From an uncultured Aquimarina sp. (GTDB taxonomy: Bacteria; Bacteroidota; Bacteroidia; Flavobacteriales; Flavobacteriaceae): a DNA stretch of 64,000 bases. Below, piece after piece: positions 43,183 through 53,040 of the stretch. The notes beneath the pieces are model-generated. The model was not told where the DNA came from, made no database searches, and saw nothing but the letters and a program-made list of their open reading frames with translations. The translations under genes were made by a program, and so were the position numbers. The DNA lies in contig CANMKX010000007.1 of assembly GCA_947498595.1 (NCBI GenBank), forward strand, positions 1 to 64,000, written 5' to 3'. Within the stretch, counting starts at the first letter, position 1. Each line of letters starts with the position of its first letter.

Positions 43183-43745
43183 TTTATTTTCTAATAGAAT
43201 TGATATAATTCGCTATAATATTGATCGTTATTTTTGGACATAGAAAGTCTTAACAGTTATTTTGAAATTTTATCAAGCAAACTTCAAAACCTGTTATTAT
43301 TCTAGTTTATTATATGATATTTATCGTGTTTAAAGTGGAGGTATGTAATAATTCATAGTGTGATTGTAGGTTATGTGTTTGGATAGCATCTTATTGTTGT
43401 AATCTTAAATTTAGTTATTTATTTTACTCTGCAATCACTTTTTTTTTAATGATGACTTATATCACATTACCTAGAATATCATTCTTTTATTTTCTTGTAT
43501 TTCTATTCTATTACAAATCAATAATTAACTCAATGTGTTTATCAATTTAGCAGTAAATTTCATTAACATAAAATTCACTATAATTAACTCTTTGTTAAGA
43601 TTTTACATTTCTTAACGTCATTGCATTTCTTTTACACTTATTATCAGATATTTATAAAAAAAATACATTCTTTTTAAATAATCTTAGATTTTAGCTCATA
43701 ATTCTTTTCTATATTTAATAAGAACTTAATACTTTTCATTGCCCC
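43183..43745. promoter_or_regulatory. Intergenic space with FNR-like box before the porin
   Basis: This 563-bp AT-rich stretch holds no credible gene. TGAT-ATTT-ATCG at 43315-43326 is one base from TGAT-N4-ATCA and shares the wider form TATGATATTTATCrTGTT with the site at 56567. On the minus strand AGGTTTTG lies 28.5 bp from its centre, a weak -7 box at nearly the spacing seen in the P-box promoters. Nothing else was found. Confidence 0.5.
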
Positions 43746-44474
43746 ATGAAAAACATTTATATATATCTTCTTATTATATTTTTATCATTCACTCAATGTA
43801 ACACCAAAATCCCCTCAAATGAAATAGCTTCATTACCTCCTCCAAAAATTACTCCTAAAGTGTTTGAAAGTATCAAAGCTTTAACAACTCCTACATTAGA
43901 TGGTATTTCTAATGATAAAATATGGGAACATATTAAATGGCAACCTATAGATCAATTTTGGAAAGGATCTAAAAACTCAATTATAGATTTTTCGGGAGAT
44001 TTTAAACTTAGTTGGACACCAGAAGGTCTTTATTTTTTAATACGAATTAAAGATGATGTTTTTTCTAATTCAATTGAGCATAATTTAAAGAAAGATCAAA
44101 TTTTACTAACAGTGCATGCAAGTCCTACTATTAAAAACTCTCCAACGTTAAAATATTATCTTGATCTTGACAAAGGCTATAAAGCCGTTTCTATGAATCC
44201 AAGTTCAGTTATTGCTAATGAACATATGGCTATACAGCGTTACGAAACTACAGATTACTCGTATTGGGAGTGTAAATTGGTTACTTTTGATACTCCATTA
44301 ACTCCTAATAAAATACAAGAGGCTATGCTTTTACATCCTGGTATTACTCTTGATTTTTCTGTTAGTTATATTGATTATGATCCGTTATTAAAAGTTAAAA
44401 AACATATTGGATCTACAAAAGACTCTGTAACACTTGCTACGTATATTTTAAAAGAATCACCTTTTGAAGACTAA
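43746..44474 (+). CDS. Lipoprotein with CBM9-like (DOMON-type) domain
   Basis: The 242-aa product has a lipoprotein signal (IIFLSFTQC, Cys near residue 19). It then has a family 9 carbohydrate-binding-like sandwich: PTLDGISNDKIWEHIKWQPIDQFW, DFSGDFKLSWTPEGLYFLIRIKDDVF and YWECKLVTFDTPLTPNKIQ. These are the conserved LDG...W, DL..YF.I.V.D and E..I strands. Such domains bind sugars or, in other members, haem. The last 11 bases overlap the MFS gene, so the two are translationally coupled and probably form one functional unit with the carrier. Confidence 0.8.
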   Translation: MKNIYIYLLIIFLSFTQCNTKIPSNEIASLPPPKITPKVFESIKALTTPTLDGISNDKIWEHIKWQPIDQFWKGSKNSIIDFSGDFKLSWTPEGLYFLIRIKDDVFSNSIEHNLKKDQILLTVHASPTIKNSPTLKYYLDLDKGYKAVSMNPSSVIANEHMAIQRYETTDYSYWECKLVTFDTPLTPNKIQEAMLLHPGITLDFSVSYIDYDPLLKVKKHIGSTKDSVTLATYILKESPFED

Positions 44475-45636
44475 ACAGTATATTCTCCCAATCATCATTA
44501 TAGCACAATTTTTTTGTACCTCATTATGGTTTGCTGGAAATGCCATTTTGGATGATTTAGTAATATCAATTGGTATCCCTCCTTCTATGATTGCTAGTAT
44601 ATTATCAGCAGTTCAATTAGGGTTTATTATTGGTACTCTTGTATTTGCAATATTTACAATTACAGATCGCTTTTCTCCTTCTTATGTTTTTTTTATTTGC
44701 GCAATGTTAGGTAGTTTTTGTAATCTATCAATTGTATTATTTGACGTTACTACTATCAGTCTATTATTTTTACGTTTTTCAACGGGGTTCTTTTTAGCAG
44801 GAATTTATCCAGTAGGTATGAAAATTGCGGCTGATTATTATAAAGAAGGCTTAGGAAAAGCTCTTGGATATCTCGTTGGTGCATTGGTTTTGGGAACCGC
44901 TTTTCCTCATTTACTTAAAGTTATTTCATTTAGTGGTAACTACACTCTTGTTATATACTGTACTTCATTACTGGCCTTAATCGGTGGACTTCTTATACTA
45001 TTGGGTGTACCTAATGGTCCGTATAGAACTCGAACTACATCATTACAATTAAACGCTGTTTTCACGTTATTTCAAAACATTAAATTCAGAAAAGCTTCAT
45101 TTGGTTATTTTGGGCATATGTGGGAATTATACACCTTCTGGGGTTTTCTTCCATTACTATTAAAACTATATGCTACAAAACAAAACCTTGTATTAAATAT
45201 TTCTCTATGGTCATTTTATTGTATCGCAATTGGTAGCATATCGTGTATTATTGGTGGTTACTTAGCTATTAGGTATCATAGTAAAAAAGTAGCTTTGTAT
45301 TCTTTAATTATTTCTGGAATTTGTTGTTTGATTTCTCCTTTATTATTTCATACTCCTTTTCCTTTATTTATCAGCATTTTATTAGTTTGGGGAATGGCTG
45401 TAATATCTGATTCTCCTCAATTTTCAACTTTGGTTGCACAAGCTGCCCCGCCTTCATTAAAGGGCACTGGATTAACTATCGTTAACTCTATTGGTTTTAG
45501 TTTAACAATAATAAGTATTCAAATTTTACAATACCTATCTACTATTATTTCTGATAATTTTATTTTTCTATTTCTTGCTTTAGGCCCTCTTTTTGGTATT
45601 TATCATTTTTTATATTCAAGAAAAAAAACCGTATAA
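44464..45636 (+). CDS. Major facilitator superfamily transporter
   Basis: The 390-aa protein has about 12 hydrophobic segments. I use the TTG at 44464, overlapping the previous gene by 11 bp, because the first helix (YILPIIIIAQFFCTSLWFAGNAIL) starts directly after it and the next ATG would cut into it. The loop between helices 2 and 3 has ITDRFSPSYVF; RFSTGFFLAGIYPVGMKIAADYYKEGLGKALG carries the charged motif after helix 4-5. The substrate is unknown; lipoprotein coupling and the downstream acyl cassette make a metabolite or polymer precursor possible. The next gene (ACP) begins 119 bp downstream after a small palindrome. Confidence 0.85.
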   Translation: MKTKQYILPIIIIAQFFCTSLWFAGNAILDDLVISIGIPPSMIASILSAVQLGFIIGTLVFAIFTITDRFSPSYVFFICAMLGSFCNLSIVLFDVTTISLLFLRFSTGFFLAGIYPVGMKIAADYYKEGLGKALGYLVGALVLGTAFPHLLKVISFSGNYTLVIYCTSLLALIGGLLILLGVPNGPYRTRTTSLQLNAVFTLFQNIKFRKASFGYFGHMWELYTFWGFLPLLLKLYATKQNLVLNISLWSFYCIAIGSISCIIGGYLAIRYHSKKVALYSLIISGICCLISPLLFHTPFPLFISILLVWGMAVISDSPQFSTLVAQAAPPSLKGTGLTIVNSIGFSLTIISIQILQYLSTIISDNFIFLFLALGPLFGIYHFLYSRKKTV

Positions 45637-45679
45637 ATACTTGTTTTTTTTTCATATTATTCGTCTTAAAATTGCATCA

Positions 45680-45699
45680 AATTAGTAATTTTACTAATT
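45680..45699. promoter_or_regulatory. Palindrome before the acyl carrier cassette
   Basis: AATTAGTA-ATTT-TACTAATT (45680-45699) has 8-bp arms and a 4-base centre and is followed by CATTTTT. It is 57 bp before the ACP start. It may be an operator of the ACP-P450-MBOAT-SGNH cassette or a weak terminator for the MFS gene. Confidence 0.4.
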
Positions 45700-45755
45700 C
45701 ATTTTTCCCATAAAAAACACCATTCATTACATATAATCCAAAATAATACTACCCT

Positions 45756-45989
45756 ATGAATATCCAATTATGGCTGCAAGAAAAAATAGCTGAAGAAACT
45801 GACTTACCTATTAATGAAATTCTATTTGACGTTGAATTTACTGATTTTAATATGGATTCTTTAGCCATATTAACTATCACTTTTGATTTAGAATCAATTT
45901 TAAACATAGAAGAAATTGACCCTTCAATTTTCACTGAGTATAATACTATTAATAAACTTACTACATGGATCGAAAATCATCAAAAATAA
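45756..45989 (+). CDS. Acyl carrier protein (dedicated)
   Basis: The 77-aa protein is an acidic four-helix carrier. The phosphopantetheine Ser is in [17 protein letters not shown] (the DSL motif, Ser near residue 34). It is not the fatty-acid AcpP, whose motif is normally GADSLD with a different helix II. The acidic C-terminal half ([19 protein letters not shown]) is typical of specialised carriers such as DltC or PKS/NRPS carriers. Its end overlaps the P450 start by 25 bp, a strong hint that the P450 acts on a substrate bound to this carrier. The loading enzyme is not in the cassette. Confidence 0.88.
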   Translation: MNIQLWLQEKIAEETDLPINEILFDVEFTDFNMDSLAILTITFDLESILNIEEIDPSIFTEYNTINKLTTWIENHQK

Positions 45990-47188
45990 TTTGGAACCCA
46001 TTTACCAAAGGATATTTTCAAAATCCATATGAGCATCTAAAAGATTGTAGAGAGCAAAATCCTATACACATAGGATCACATAATGCTTGGATGTTTTTTA
46101 GACATGACGATATAAGTCGTATACTACGCTCTAATGAGTATTCTGTATCTGATTTAAGTAAATATTTTGAGGAAAAAGAATCTTATATCTTTAATAATTC
46201 TAATGCTTGTCCATATCTAGCTTCAGGAACAAAAAAATGGCCTATGTATCTTAATGGTAGTGATCATAAAAATGTACGTGCTATTATGGGAAAATCTTTT
46301 AAAGAATTTGATTTACCTTCGATTCTTACAAGCGCTATCGATTCTTTACATCAATCTTATCAAAAAGATTCTGATTTAGACCTTGTAGATTACTGTGCCC
46401 TATTTATATATTTTGTAACAAAACAATTTTTAAATTTTGATGATGACATTTCCTTAAAAAGGATAAAAAAATATTCTAATCTACTAGCAATTAGTCAGGA
46501 TATTTATATTCCAAAACAAATTTATCAAAAAATAAATTCTGAACTTATTTGGGGAAAAGGTATTTTCTCTAATTCTTCATATAAAAATAATATCATAAAA
46601 ATTTCTAATGAATTAAATTTAGATTATTCAGAAGATGATATTGATTCTATTACAGCCATCTCTCTTATGGCTTCTTTTGAAACTTCAAAAGATAGTTTAT
46701 CTGTTGCATTATTAGAAATCATGAAGCATCCTGAATTGATTGACTACGTTCTAGAATGTGATACTAAATCTTTAAATATTTTAATAGAAGAACTTTTTAG
46801 GTTTTCATCACCTTTACAATACACAGTAAGGATTAATAATAAAGATTTAAATATAGACAATATCAATATTCCAAAAAACTCTAAGTTATACTTATCCATT
46901 GCTAGTGCTAATAGAGATCCTAATGCTTTTAGTGATCCTGATAAAATTATTATTGATCGTAAGCCTAATGATCATTTAGCTTTTGGAGGTGGAGCACATT
47001 TCTGTTTAGGAGCTCAAATTGCACGACAAGAAATGCGATATTGTTTAAAACCAATGATTCAATTTTTAAAAAATTATAAAATAGATACTTCTAAAGAGCT
47101 TAAATGGTCTAGACAAATATTTATGAGGACTATCAAATCTATCCCTTTAACTTCTTCTGCAAAAAAATTAGTTTCCATTAATGGCTAG
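45965..47188 (+). CDS. Cytochrome P450
   Basis: The 407-aa soluble bacterial P450 starts with [20 protein letters not shown], the usual start. The I-helix region is [11 protein letters not shown] (Glu-Thr near residue 238, the acid-alcohol pair), and the K-helix ExxR is EELFR (near 274). The haem loop is [18 protein letters not shown] (Cys near 347). All key residues are present, so an active monooxygenase is expected. It needs ferredoxin and reductase from elsewhere. It overlaps the ACP by 25 bp and the MBOAT gene by 8 bp. ACP-linked P450s (BioI-type) oxidise acyl chains, and PCP-linked ones oxidise amino acids. Here the substrate is inferred to be carrier-bound, not proven. Confidence 0.92.
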   Translation: MDRKSSKIIWNPFTKGYFQNPYEHLKDCREQNPIHIGSHNAWMFFRHDDISRILRSNEYSVSDLSKYFEEKESYIFNNSNACPYLASGTKKWPMYLNGSDHKNVRAIMGKSFKEFDLPSILTSAIDSLHQSYQKDSDLDLVDYCALFIYFVTKQFLNFDDDISLKRIKKYSNLLAISQDIYIPKQIYQKINSELIWGKGIFSNSSYKNNIIKISNELNLDYSEDDIDSITAISLMASFETSKDSLSVALLEIMKHPELIDYVLECDTKSLNILIEELFRFSSPLQYTVRINNKDLNIDNINIPKNSKLYLSIASANRDPNAFSDPDKIIIDRKPNDHLAFGGGAHFCLGAQIARQEMRYCLKPMIQFLKNYKIDTSKELKWSRQIFMRTIKSIPLTSSAKKLVSING

Positions 47189-48557
47189 TATCAATCTATT
47201 ATTAATTATAACTTACATAGTTTTATCTATAGTATTGGTATATGTGCTTCCTAAAAAAAGAAAATGGTATGCCCTATTATGTACTAGCATATTTTTCTAT
47301 TATGTTCTTGTAGGAAGTAAAATTCTATTCTTAATTCTATTTTCATTAATCATTTATAAAGCTGGTTTTTTTATTCATAAAAAAAGATTTAGAGTTACTT
47401 TTATTATCATAGGAATACTTTTGCCTTTAATTGTATCTAAATTTTTAATTTCTAATTCTCATTTTGAAAATTACTCGTCTAAGCATATTACGTTTACAAG
47501 CTGGTCCACTATTTTACAAATCATAGGTATCTCTTATATTACTTTTAATGCTATTAGTTATTTAATTGATATCAAGAAAAAATTCATCAAACCAGAAGGT
47601 AATTTTTTCTTTTTGTTATTATACCTAATTTATTTTCCAGCAATTTTCTCTGGCCCTTTACATCGTTTTAAATATTTAACTTCTCAATTTAAAAACATCA
47701 CTATAACAAGTGACTCTTTATCAAGTGGTTTGCGCTTAATTTTATGGGGTTTATTTAAAAATATGGTAATCGCTCAAAGAATATTCTCAATATTTGTAAC
47801 ACTTAAATCCAGCGATATTAGTGGTGCATATTACCTCTTATTAGGTTTACTCTTTTTTTTATACCTCTATTGTAATTTTAGTTCGTTTATTGATTTTTTT
47901 CAAGGAGTATCACAAATTTTCAATATTAAATTGAAAAATAATTTTAGAAATAGGATTTATGTTTCTGCTTCAAGACAAGAATTTTGGAAAGGTTGGCATA
48001 TAACTCTTAACGAATGGTTTAGAGATTATTTTTTCTTTATGCTCGCTAAAAAGGATAAGAAAAGAAAATACACTGATTATATTCTTCTTCTCACTTTTTT
48101 ATTAATTGCATTATGGCATGAAATTTCAATTACTTTATTGATTTGGGGATTATGTAATGCTTCATGGATAATTTTAGAAAAAAAGGTCGATTTTCAAAAA
48201 TTCGCATATCCAAAATTAAGAAAACTAGGTGGTGTGTTTTATCATTTATTTTTCTCTAGTTTACTTGCCTTGATTTTCATTTCTAATGATTTTCACTCCT
48301 TATTTTTAAAAATATTCTTTACTCCTTCTACTTTTCCTATTGAATCAATGGCTAATCATACGAACAATATTGTCATTATCATGTTTTCTTTTTTAATTAT
48401 GGATTACCATTTTAAAAAAGCAAAAAAAGAACGATTCGATGATTATATAGGCTCGAAAAAAACATTTAACAGGTGGTTTATATACTTCAAATTAACTTTG
48501 ATTATTCTCATTTTTGGAGCTACTGGTGGAATTGATAATTACTATATACTTTTCTAA
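47181..48557 (+). CDS. MBOAT family O-acyltransferase (AlgI/DltB-like)
   Basis: The 458-aa protein has about 11 hydrophobic segments. It has the landmarks of the AlgI/DltB branch: [22 protein letters not shown] (about residues 152-173), [24 protein letters not shown] (about 259-282) with the WHITL His, and [20 protein letters not shown] (about 310-329) with the catalytic His of the WHE/WHG motif. These enzymes take acyl groups from a cytosolic carrier and pass them to an extracytoplasmic acceptor through a membrane funnel. The AlgI family uses acetyl groups and DltB uses D-Ala-DltC; here the adjacent ACP and P450 suggest an oxidised acyl-ACP donor. The SGNH partner gene follows after 13 bp. 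Confidence 0.92.
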   Translation: MASINLLLIITYIVLSIVLVYVLPKKRKWYALLCTSIFFYYVLVGSKILFLILFSLIIYKAGFFIHKKRFRVTFIIIGILLPLIVSKFLISNSHFENYSSKHITFTSWSTILQIIGISYITFNAISYLIDIKKKFIKPEGNFFFLLLYLIYFPAIFSGPLHRFKYLTSQFKNITITSDSLSSGLRLILWGLFKNMVIAQRIFSIFVTLKSSDISGAYYLLLGLLFFLYLYCNFSSFIDFFQGVSQIFNIKLKNNFRNRIYVSASRQEFWKGWHITLNEWFRDYFFFMLAKKDKKRKYTDYILLLTFLLIALWHEISITLLIWGLCNASWIILEKKVDFQKFAYPKLRKLGGVFYHLFFSSLLALIFISNDFHSLFLKIFFTPSTFPIESMANHTNNIVIIMFSFLIMDYHFKKAKKERFDDYIGSKKTFNRWFIYFKLTLIILIFGATGGIDNYYILF

Positions 48558-48570
48558 AAATAATAGATTC

Positions 48571-49506
48571 ATGTATTTAAAAAAAACTTCCTTTAAATTA
48601 TTCTTAATAGTATCTGTTTTTTCAGTTCTCATTTTTTTTATCAAAAAAAGCAATAAACCTCAACCCTATTTTATAAAAGCTAATAAAAGTATTTTAGAAA
48701 AACATTCTAGTACTTCTTATTATTTTATTGGCTCAAGTAGAGTGCAAAAAAGTGTTGATCCAAATAATATTAAATCAACCTTAGGTACACAAAACATATT
48801 TAATATAGGTATTAGCGGTGCTACTTTTCTCGAAAATACCATTCTTGCTGATTATATTATAAAAACTCCTAATAGAAAAGTTTTATTTATAGAATTGAGC
48901 CCAATATTATCTTCTTTTTCAAAAACATCTATACAGTTTTATGACACTAATAATATGACTCCATTTAAAACTTTAAATTTATTAACCAATTCGCTTTCTT
49001 TATCTAAAAGATTAAATTTCAATTTTAATATTTACAATAGTTATTTATTCTCGAAAATAGCGATTCGAGAAGATATAAAGAATTTAATCAACCCTCAATT
49101 AGATATTGATAATCGAATTTTAATGGGATATTCTCCCGTGATTAAAAATGATACAAAATCCTTATCATCATTTCTTACTTATCAAGAAATGATGGTAACC
49201 GATTATAGTTCGGTTAACTTTAAAAATCATTATGGTTACATAGATCACTTGATAAATTTATCTAAAAAACACAATACTAAAATCGTTTTTTTCTTACCAC
49301 TTACATATAGATCTCAAAAAGAAAAAAATATCGTAATCCCATTATTCCGATCATTACCTAAAAACATGAAATTGGAATATTCTAAAAAGTTTCTTGATAG
49401 TATGCGCAATCCTAAATACTTATCTGATATTAATCATTTTAATGAAGCAGGTGCGCAACAATATTCCTCATTACTATTTCCATTACTAAAAGACTTTTTA
49501 TATTAA
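48571..49506 (+). CDS. SGNH/GDSL-fold membrane protein (DltD/AlgX-like partner)
   Basis: The product is 311 aa from ATG 48571; an earlier in-frame ATG overlaps the MBOAT gene and would hide the anchor. The N-terminal helix (KLFLIVSVFSVLIFFI) is followed by a large soluble part, topology as in DltD. YYFIGSSRVQKSVDP (about residues 50-64) matches the nucleophile block (Ser in GSSR). FNIGISGATFLENTILADYI (about 76-95) holds the second block (conserved Gly), and LSDINHFNEAGAQQYSSLL (about 284-302) the Asp/His pair DxxH. MBOAT proteins of this branch work with such SGNH partners (AlgX/J, PatB, DltD). A role as final acyl acceptor-transferase is inference. Confidence 0.82.
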   Translation: MYLKKTSFKLFLIVSVFSVLIFFIKKSNKPQPYFIKANKSILEKHSSTSYYFIGSSRVQKSVDPNNIKSTLGTQNIFNIGISGATFLENTILADYIIKTPNRKVLFIELSPILSSFSKTSIQFYDTNNMTPFKTLNLLTNSLSLSKRLNFNFNIYNSYLFSKIAIREDIKNLINPQLDIDNRILMGYSPVIKNDTKSLSSFLTYQEMMVTDYSSVNFKNHYGYIDHLINLSKKHNTKIVFFLPLTYRSQKEKNIVIPLFRSLPKNMKLEYSKKFLDSMRNPKYLSDINHFNEAGAQQYSSLLFPLLKDFLY

Positions 49507-49554
49507 TTTAAATCTATTTATTACTTTATATGACAACTATTTTTAGCTTAATTC

Positions 49555-52500
49555 TTAACTATGATCACTTATTGTATCTTCGATATAACCATCTCTAGAT
49601 TTAATAAATTCAATAAATTTATTATAAATTAAATTTTTAGAAAGTAACGAATCATTTCCTATTAAAAAAAGTTGTTCTTTTGCTCTTGTTAAGGCCACAT
49701 TTAACTTTCTATCAACTGTTTCTTCATCATTCATGTTAATGATACCATCTAACTGAAAAGGATTATTTATGCTAAATGAGACTATAATAACATCTCGTTG
49801 ACTTCCTTGATATCTTTCAACTGTATCAACTGTTATATTTTCATGATTCGGGATTTTTTCTTCTTCTAATTTTTGTTTTATTAATGCTATTTGATTTCTA
49901 AAAGGTGCAATCACTCCTATTGTTTTGGCGGTATCATAAGGTTTATTATTAACATCATATAATTTTTTAATTCTACTAATAATTTCAACCACTTTCTTTG
50001 CCTCAAAATCATTGCATTTGTTAAAATAATCTTTTTTTGAACTACTATGTACACTCGAAAAGAAAGCTATTCTTTTCTTTGCTAATATCTGCGTTAATGT
50101 ATTTTGACTTTTTGATATAAAATTTAACGGAATATCCTGTCGTTTTAATTTCTTTTGATCTTCTGGTTTTAAATTAGGTCTATCAAATGCTTGTTTAAGC
50201 TTTGAATCATAAAAAGTATGATTTGGAAATAAAGCAATTTCCTTATGCATTCTTCCTTGATATGTTAATTCATCAAATGCGAATTCTAATGTATTATTTT
50301 CACAGAATTTATATAACCGTTCAAAAAGTGAATTTTTACGACTCTGTAGACCTATATTCTTTAATACTTCACTTTTTGTTTTAGAACTCTCTTTACTCTG
50401 TAAAACAATAGCTGGTAATTGTTTATGATCTCCGATCAGAATAAATTTCTCACATTTCTGCAAAAGTCCTATTATTTGAGGTTCTAATATTTGCGAAGCT
50501 TCATCTACAATTACCGTATCAAATTTCTTTAATTTAAAAAGCTCCATTTTACTTGCCATAGAAGCGACTGTGGAAACATAAATTCTATGTTTTTGTAAAA
50601 TTTCCTTCAAATCTTTTCTTGTGGCAGTATTTTTACTAATATTCGAAAGTAAATTATGCTTGTGCTGTTGAGAACAGGATAACTCATTTCCAATTCGTAT
50701 AAAATTACGGTCAGATCTTCCTCTATTTACGTTACTATCATTGACATCATCAAAATTTATTATTGCATTATTTACAGTTTCACATATTTCATCTACTGCT
50801 CTATTAGTATATGCTAATAACAAAATATTAGTCTCGTCTTTTTTATATAATTCACTTACTAATTCTCTTAATATTATAGATGTTTTACCTGTGCCTGGTG
50901 GTCCGTTTAAAAGGAAATAGTTTTTTGCTGACAAGGCTTTATTAAGTATCCTATTTTGTTCATCAGAAAAGTCTCTATTATCATAGGCTACAGAATTTCC
51001 TTTGACTGGTTTTGCTGTCGTTAAAATTAATTCTCTTCTCTTTTTTTTGGAAGAAGATATAAATGTATATAGGTTTTTATACATAGCTCTGAAAGAACTA
51101 TCCATAGAATCTTTCTCTAATGCCCATTTATCAAAACCTTCAAAATATTTAGTATTACTTTGCTGATATCTAAAGCTTAAAATCACTTCTTTTTTTGAAA
51201 GCTTCTTTATATTACACTTAAAAATTTGATTCGTTGTTACTAAGTCATCATCGTTATTTCTAGGGTACAAAATACAGGTATCCCCTTTTCTAAAGTTTAC
51301 AAACTCATTTTCCTTATTTTTTCTGGAAAGCGTAATTTCTTTTTCTTCTTTATCTATTAGGTTTTTAGAAATTTCAAGGTCATATAATATTTCAAACTTC
51401 TCTTTCTTTTCTATAAAAGAATTCAACCAAAGATTCGCTAGTCCATTTCCTTGATGATTTGGATTATCAGAATCTCCAATTTTTGTTAGGTATTGTTCTT
51501 TAGCAATAAAACTCACGAATGAATAGAAATAATGTTCTTCTATCTCGCTCATTCCAGTTATAGGTTTCATTACCTTCTTTATTTGAGGTTCTAAATATTT
51601 TTCTCTAAAATTCTTAGTAACATTAGCACTATTGATTAAACTATTTGGTGTAATTTTATTTATAATTTCTTTTGTTATAGCAATGTCATCAAGCGTTAAA
51701 TAATATTCGTTAGTAATAATACTATTTCTTATATTAAAAACACTTTGGATTTGTGCAAGTGATGGTTTGTTATATCGTAAATTGTGATCTGATACTTTTG
51801 AGTATAGTATATACCCATCTATCTTGGTGCTTATTTTATGAAAATCTATTTTCTGTAATAAAGCAATTAACTGATAGTAAAGATATAACTGAGCTCTATG
51901 ATTTGGTTTTATACTCGTACCATCATCTGGGAAAGGAGCTCCTCCAGATTTTAATTCTATAATTTTTTGATGTTTATTTGTACTCGACAATTCTAAAATA
52001 TCAAGTCTTCCTTGAATACCGTATAACTCACATAAAAAAGAAGGCTCAAGAAGCGCATTCTCTATTGATATATCATTTTTTATAAAATCATTTGTAATAA
52101 CTTTTTTGATATTTTCAAATTGCAATTCTGCATTTACAATATATTCCTTAAACTTTTCAGTAGTTTTTAAATCCTCACAAATTGTATATTCAAAAGGGTA
52201 GGTTTGGAAATCTTTTTTTATAATATTTTTAAAAGAAATTACTTCATTTTCGTTCTCTGCTAATAATTCATCTACAACTAGATTCGCAAAGTTCCCTAAC
52301 CTAATGTGTTTAGAGTTTGGAACTTCTTCAAACTTTGATTTCATATAGAAAAGTTCTGTTTTTCCATAATCTTGAAAACACTCTGCTATAGATGAAACAT
52401 CAACTAAATAATCAGGTTCTAGTATAATAAATTTTGGAAAATATTCATTGAATTCATCAATCTCTATATTAACCAAATATAATTGAGCTCCTTTCCAAAA

Positions 52501-53040
52501 ATCTTTAACATCAAGATGTTCTTCAAAGTAATCAAATTTTACAGTGATGTATTCATCTGCTTGATTTTTATCCTCAATACATATTAATTTGTCATTATGA
52601 ATACTTACAATTTCTGCTCGTAGCCTCTCTATTCTTCTTTTTTTAGAATTTTCTTTTTTAGCTTGGTATTCTATAAGAGGATAAATTTGTATTAATTCCT
52701 TAGGAACTGCAACACCAAAAGCTTCTGCTATAAAATCACTAAGATATTTAAAGTGCGTTTCATACTCATTCTGACTAGGTATATAAGATTCTTTTAATAC
52801 TTTATTTGATGTAATTCGTACTCCATGAATTCTTTTTGATAAAGATTGTTTTTCGCAAACAAATGACAATCGCGAAAACAAATTAGAAAATTGTAAAGAT
52901 TCTTCTCTTGTTATTTTTTTTGTAATTCTATCTAATAAAATTCTGAATCTCCTATATTTATCTTTAATAGTATGATCACTTTTATAGACTTTAAGTAACT
53001 CTTCAAAATATGTTATAACTATATTATTTTCTATTGTCAT
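49555..53040 (-). CDS. Dna2-like protein: PD-(D/E)XK nuclease fused to SF1 helicase
   Basis: The 1161-aa protein has three parts. The N-terminus (about residues 1-300) has no known motif. The nuclease part (about 330-400) shows GIQGRLDILEL, then KIIELKSGG and later HRAQLYLYYQL; this is the D...ExK...QxxxY order of RecB/Cas4-type nucleases, but without the cysteines of an Fe-S cluster. The helicase part (about 690-1161) has Walker A GPPGTGKTS near 707, Walker B VIVDEASQI near 845, GDHKQLPAIV near 866, YQGSQRDVIIVSFS near 1090 and the final VALTRAKEQLFLIGN. Its SF1B/UPF1-like helicase motifs are complete. It could act in replication or recombination repair, or in phage defence. It stands alone, convergent with the SGNH gene. 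Confidence 0.85.
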   Translation of the reverse strand: MTIENNIVITYFEELLKVYKSDHTIKDKYRRFRILLDRITKKITREESLQFSNLFSRLSFVCEKQSLSKRIHGVRITSNKVLKESYIPSQNEYETHFKYLSDFIAEAFGVAVPKELIQIYPLIEYQAKKENSKKRRIERLRAEIVSIHNDKLICIEDKNQADEYITVKFDYFEEHLDVKDFWKGAQLYLVNIEIDEFNEYFPKFIILEPDYLVDVSSIAECFQDYGKTELFYMKSKFEEVPNSKHIRLGNFANLVVDELLAENENEVISFKNIIKKDFQTYPFEYTICEDLKTTEKFKEYIVNAELQFENIKKVITNDFIKNDISIENALLEPSFLCELYGIQGRLDILELSSTNKHQKIIELKSGGAPFPDDGTSIKPNHRAQLYLYYQLIALLQKIDFHKISTKIDGYILYSKVSDHNLRYNKPSLAQIQSVFNIRNSIITNEYYLTLDDIAITKEIINKITPNSLINSANVTKNFREKYLEPQIKKVMKPITGMSEIEEHYFYSFVSFIAKEQYLTKIGDSDNPNHQGNGLANLWLNSFIEKKEKFEILYDLEISKNLIDKEEKEITLSRKNKENEFVNFRKGDTCILYPRNNDDDLVTTNQIFKCNIKKLSKKEVILSFRYQQSNTKYFEGFDKWALEKDSMDSSFRAMYKNLYTFISSSKKKRRELILTTAKPVKGNSVAYDNRDFSDEQNRILNKALSAKNYFLLNGPPGTGKTSIILRELVSELYKKDETNILLLAYTNRAVDEICETVNNAIINFDDVNDSNVNRGRSDRNFIRIGNELSCSQQHKHNLLSNISKNTATRKDLKEILQKHRIYVSTVASMASKMELFKLKKFDTVIVDEASQILEPQIIGLLQKCEKFILIGDHKQLPAIVLQSKESSKTKSEVLKNIGLQSRKNSLFERLYKFCENNTLEFAFDELTYQGRMHKEIALFPNHTFYDSKLKQAFDRPNLKPEDQKKLKRQDIPLNFISKSQNTLTQILAKKRIAFFSSVHSSSKKDYFNKCNDFEAKKVVEIISRIKKLYDVNNKPYDTAKTIGVIAPFRNQIALIKQKLEEEKIPNHENITVDTVERYQGSQRDVIIVSFSINNPFQLDGIINMNDEETVDRKLNVALTRAKEQLFLIGNDSLLSKNLIYNKFIEFIKSRDGYIEDTISDHS

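Noticed and set aside
48514-48570. Earlier ATG of the SGNH gene inside the MBOAT gene
   Set aside because: The extra 19 residues would precede the anchor without purpose; ATG 48571 gives the anchor a normal basic start.
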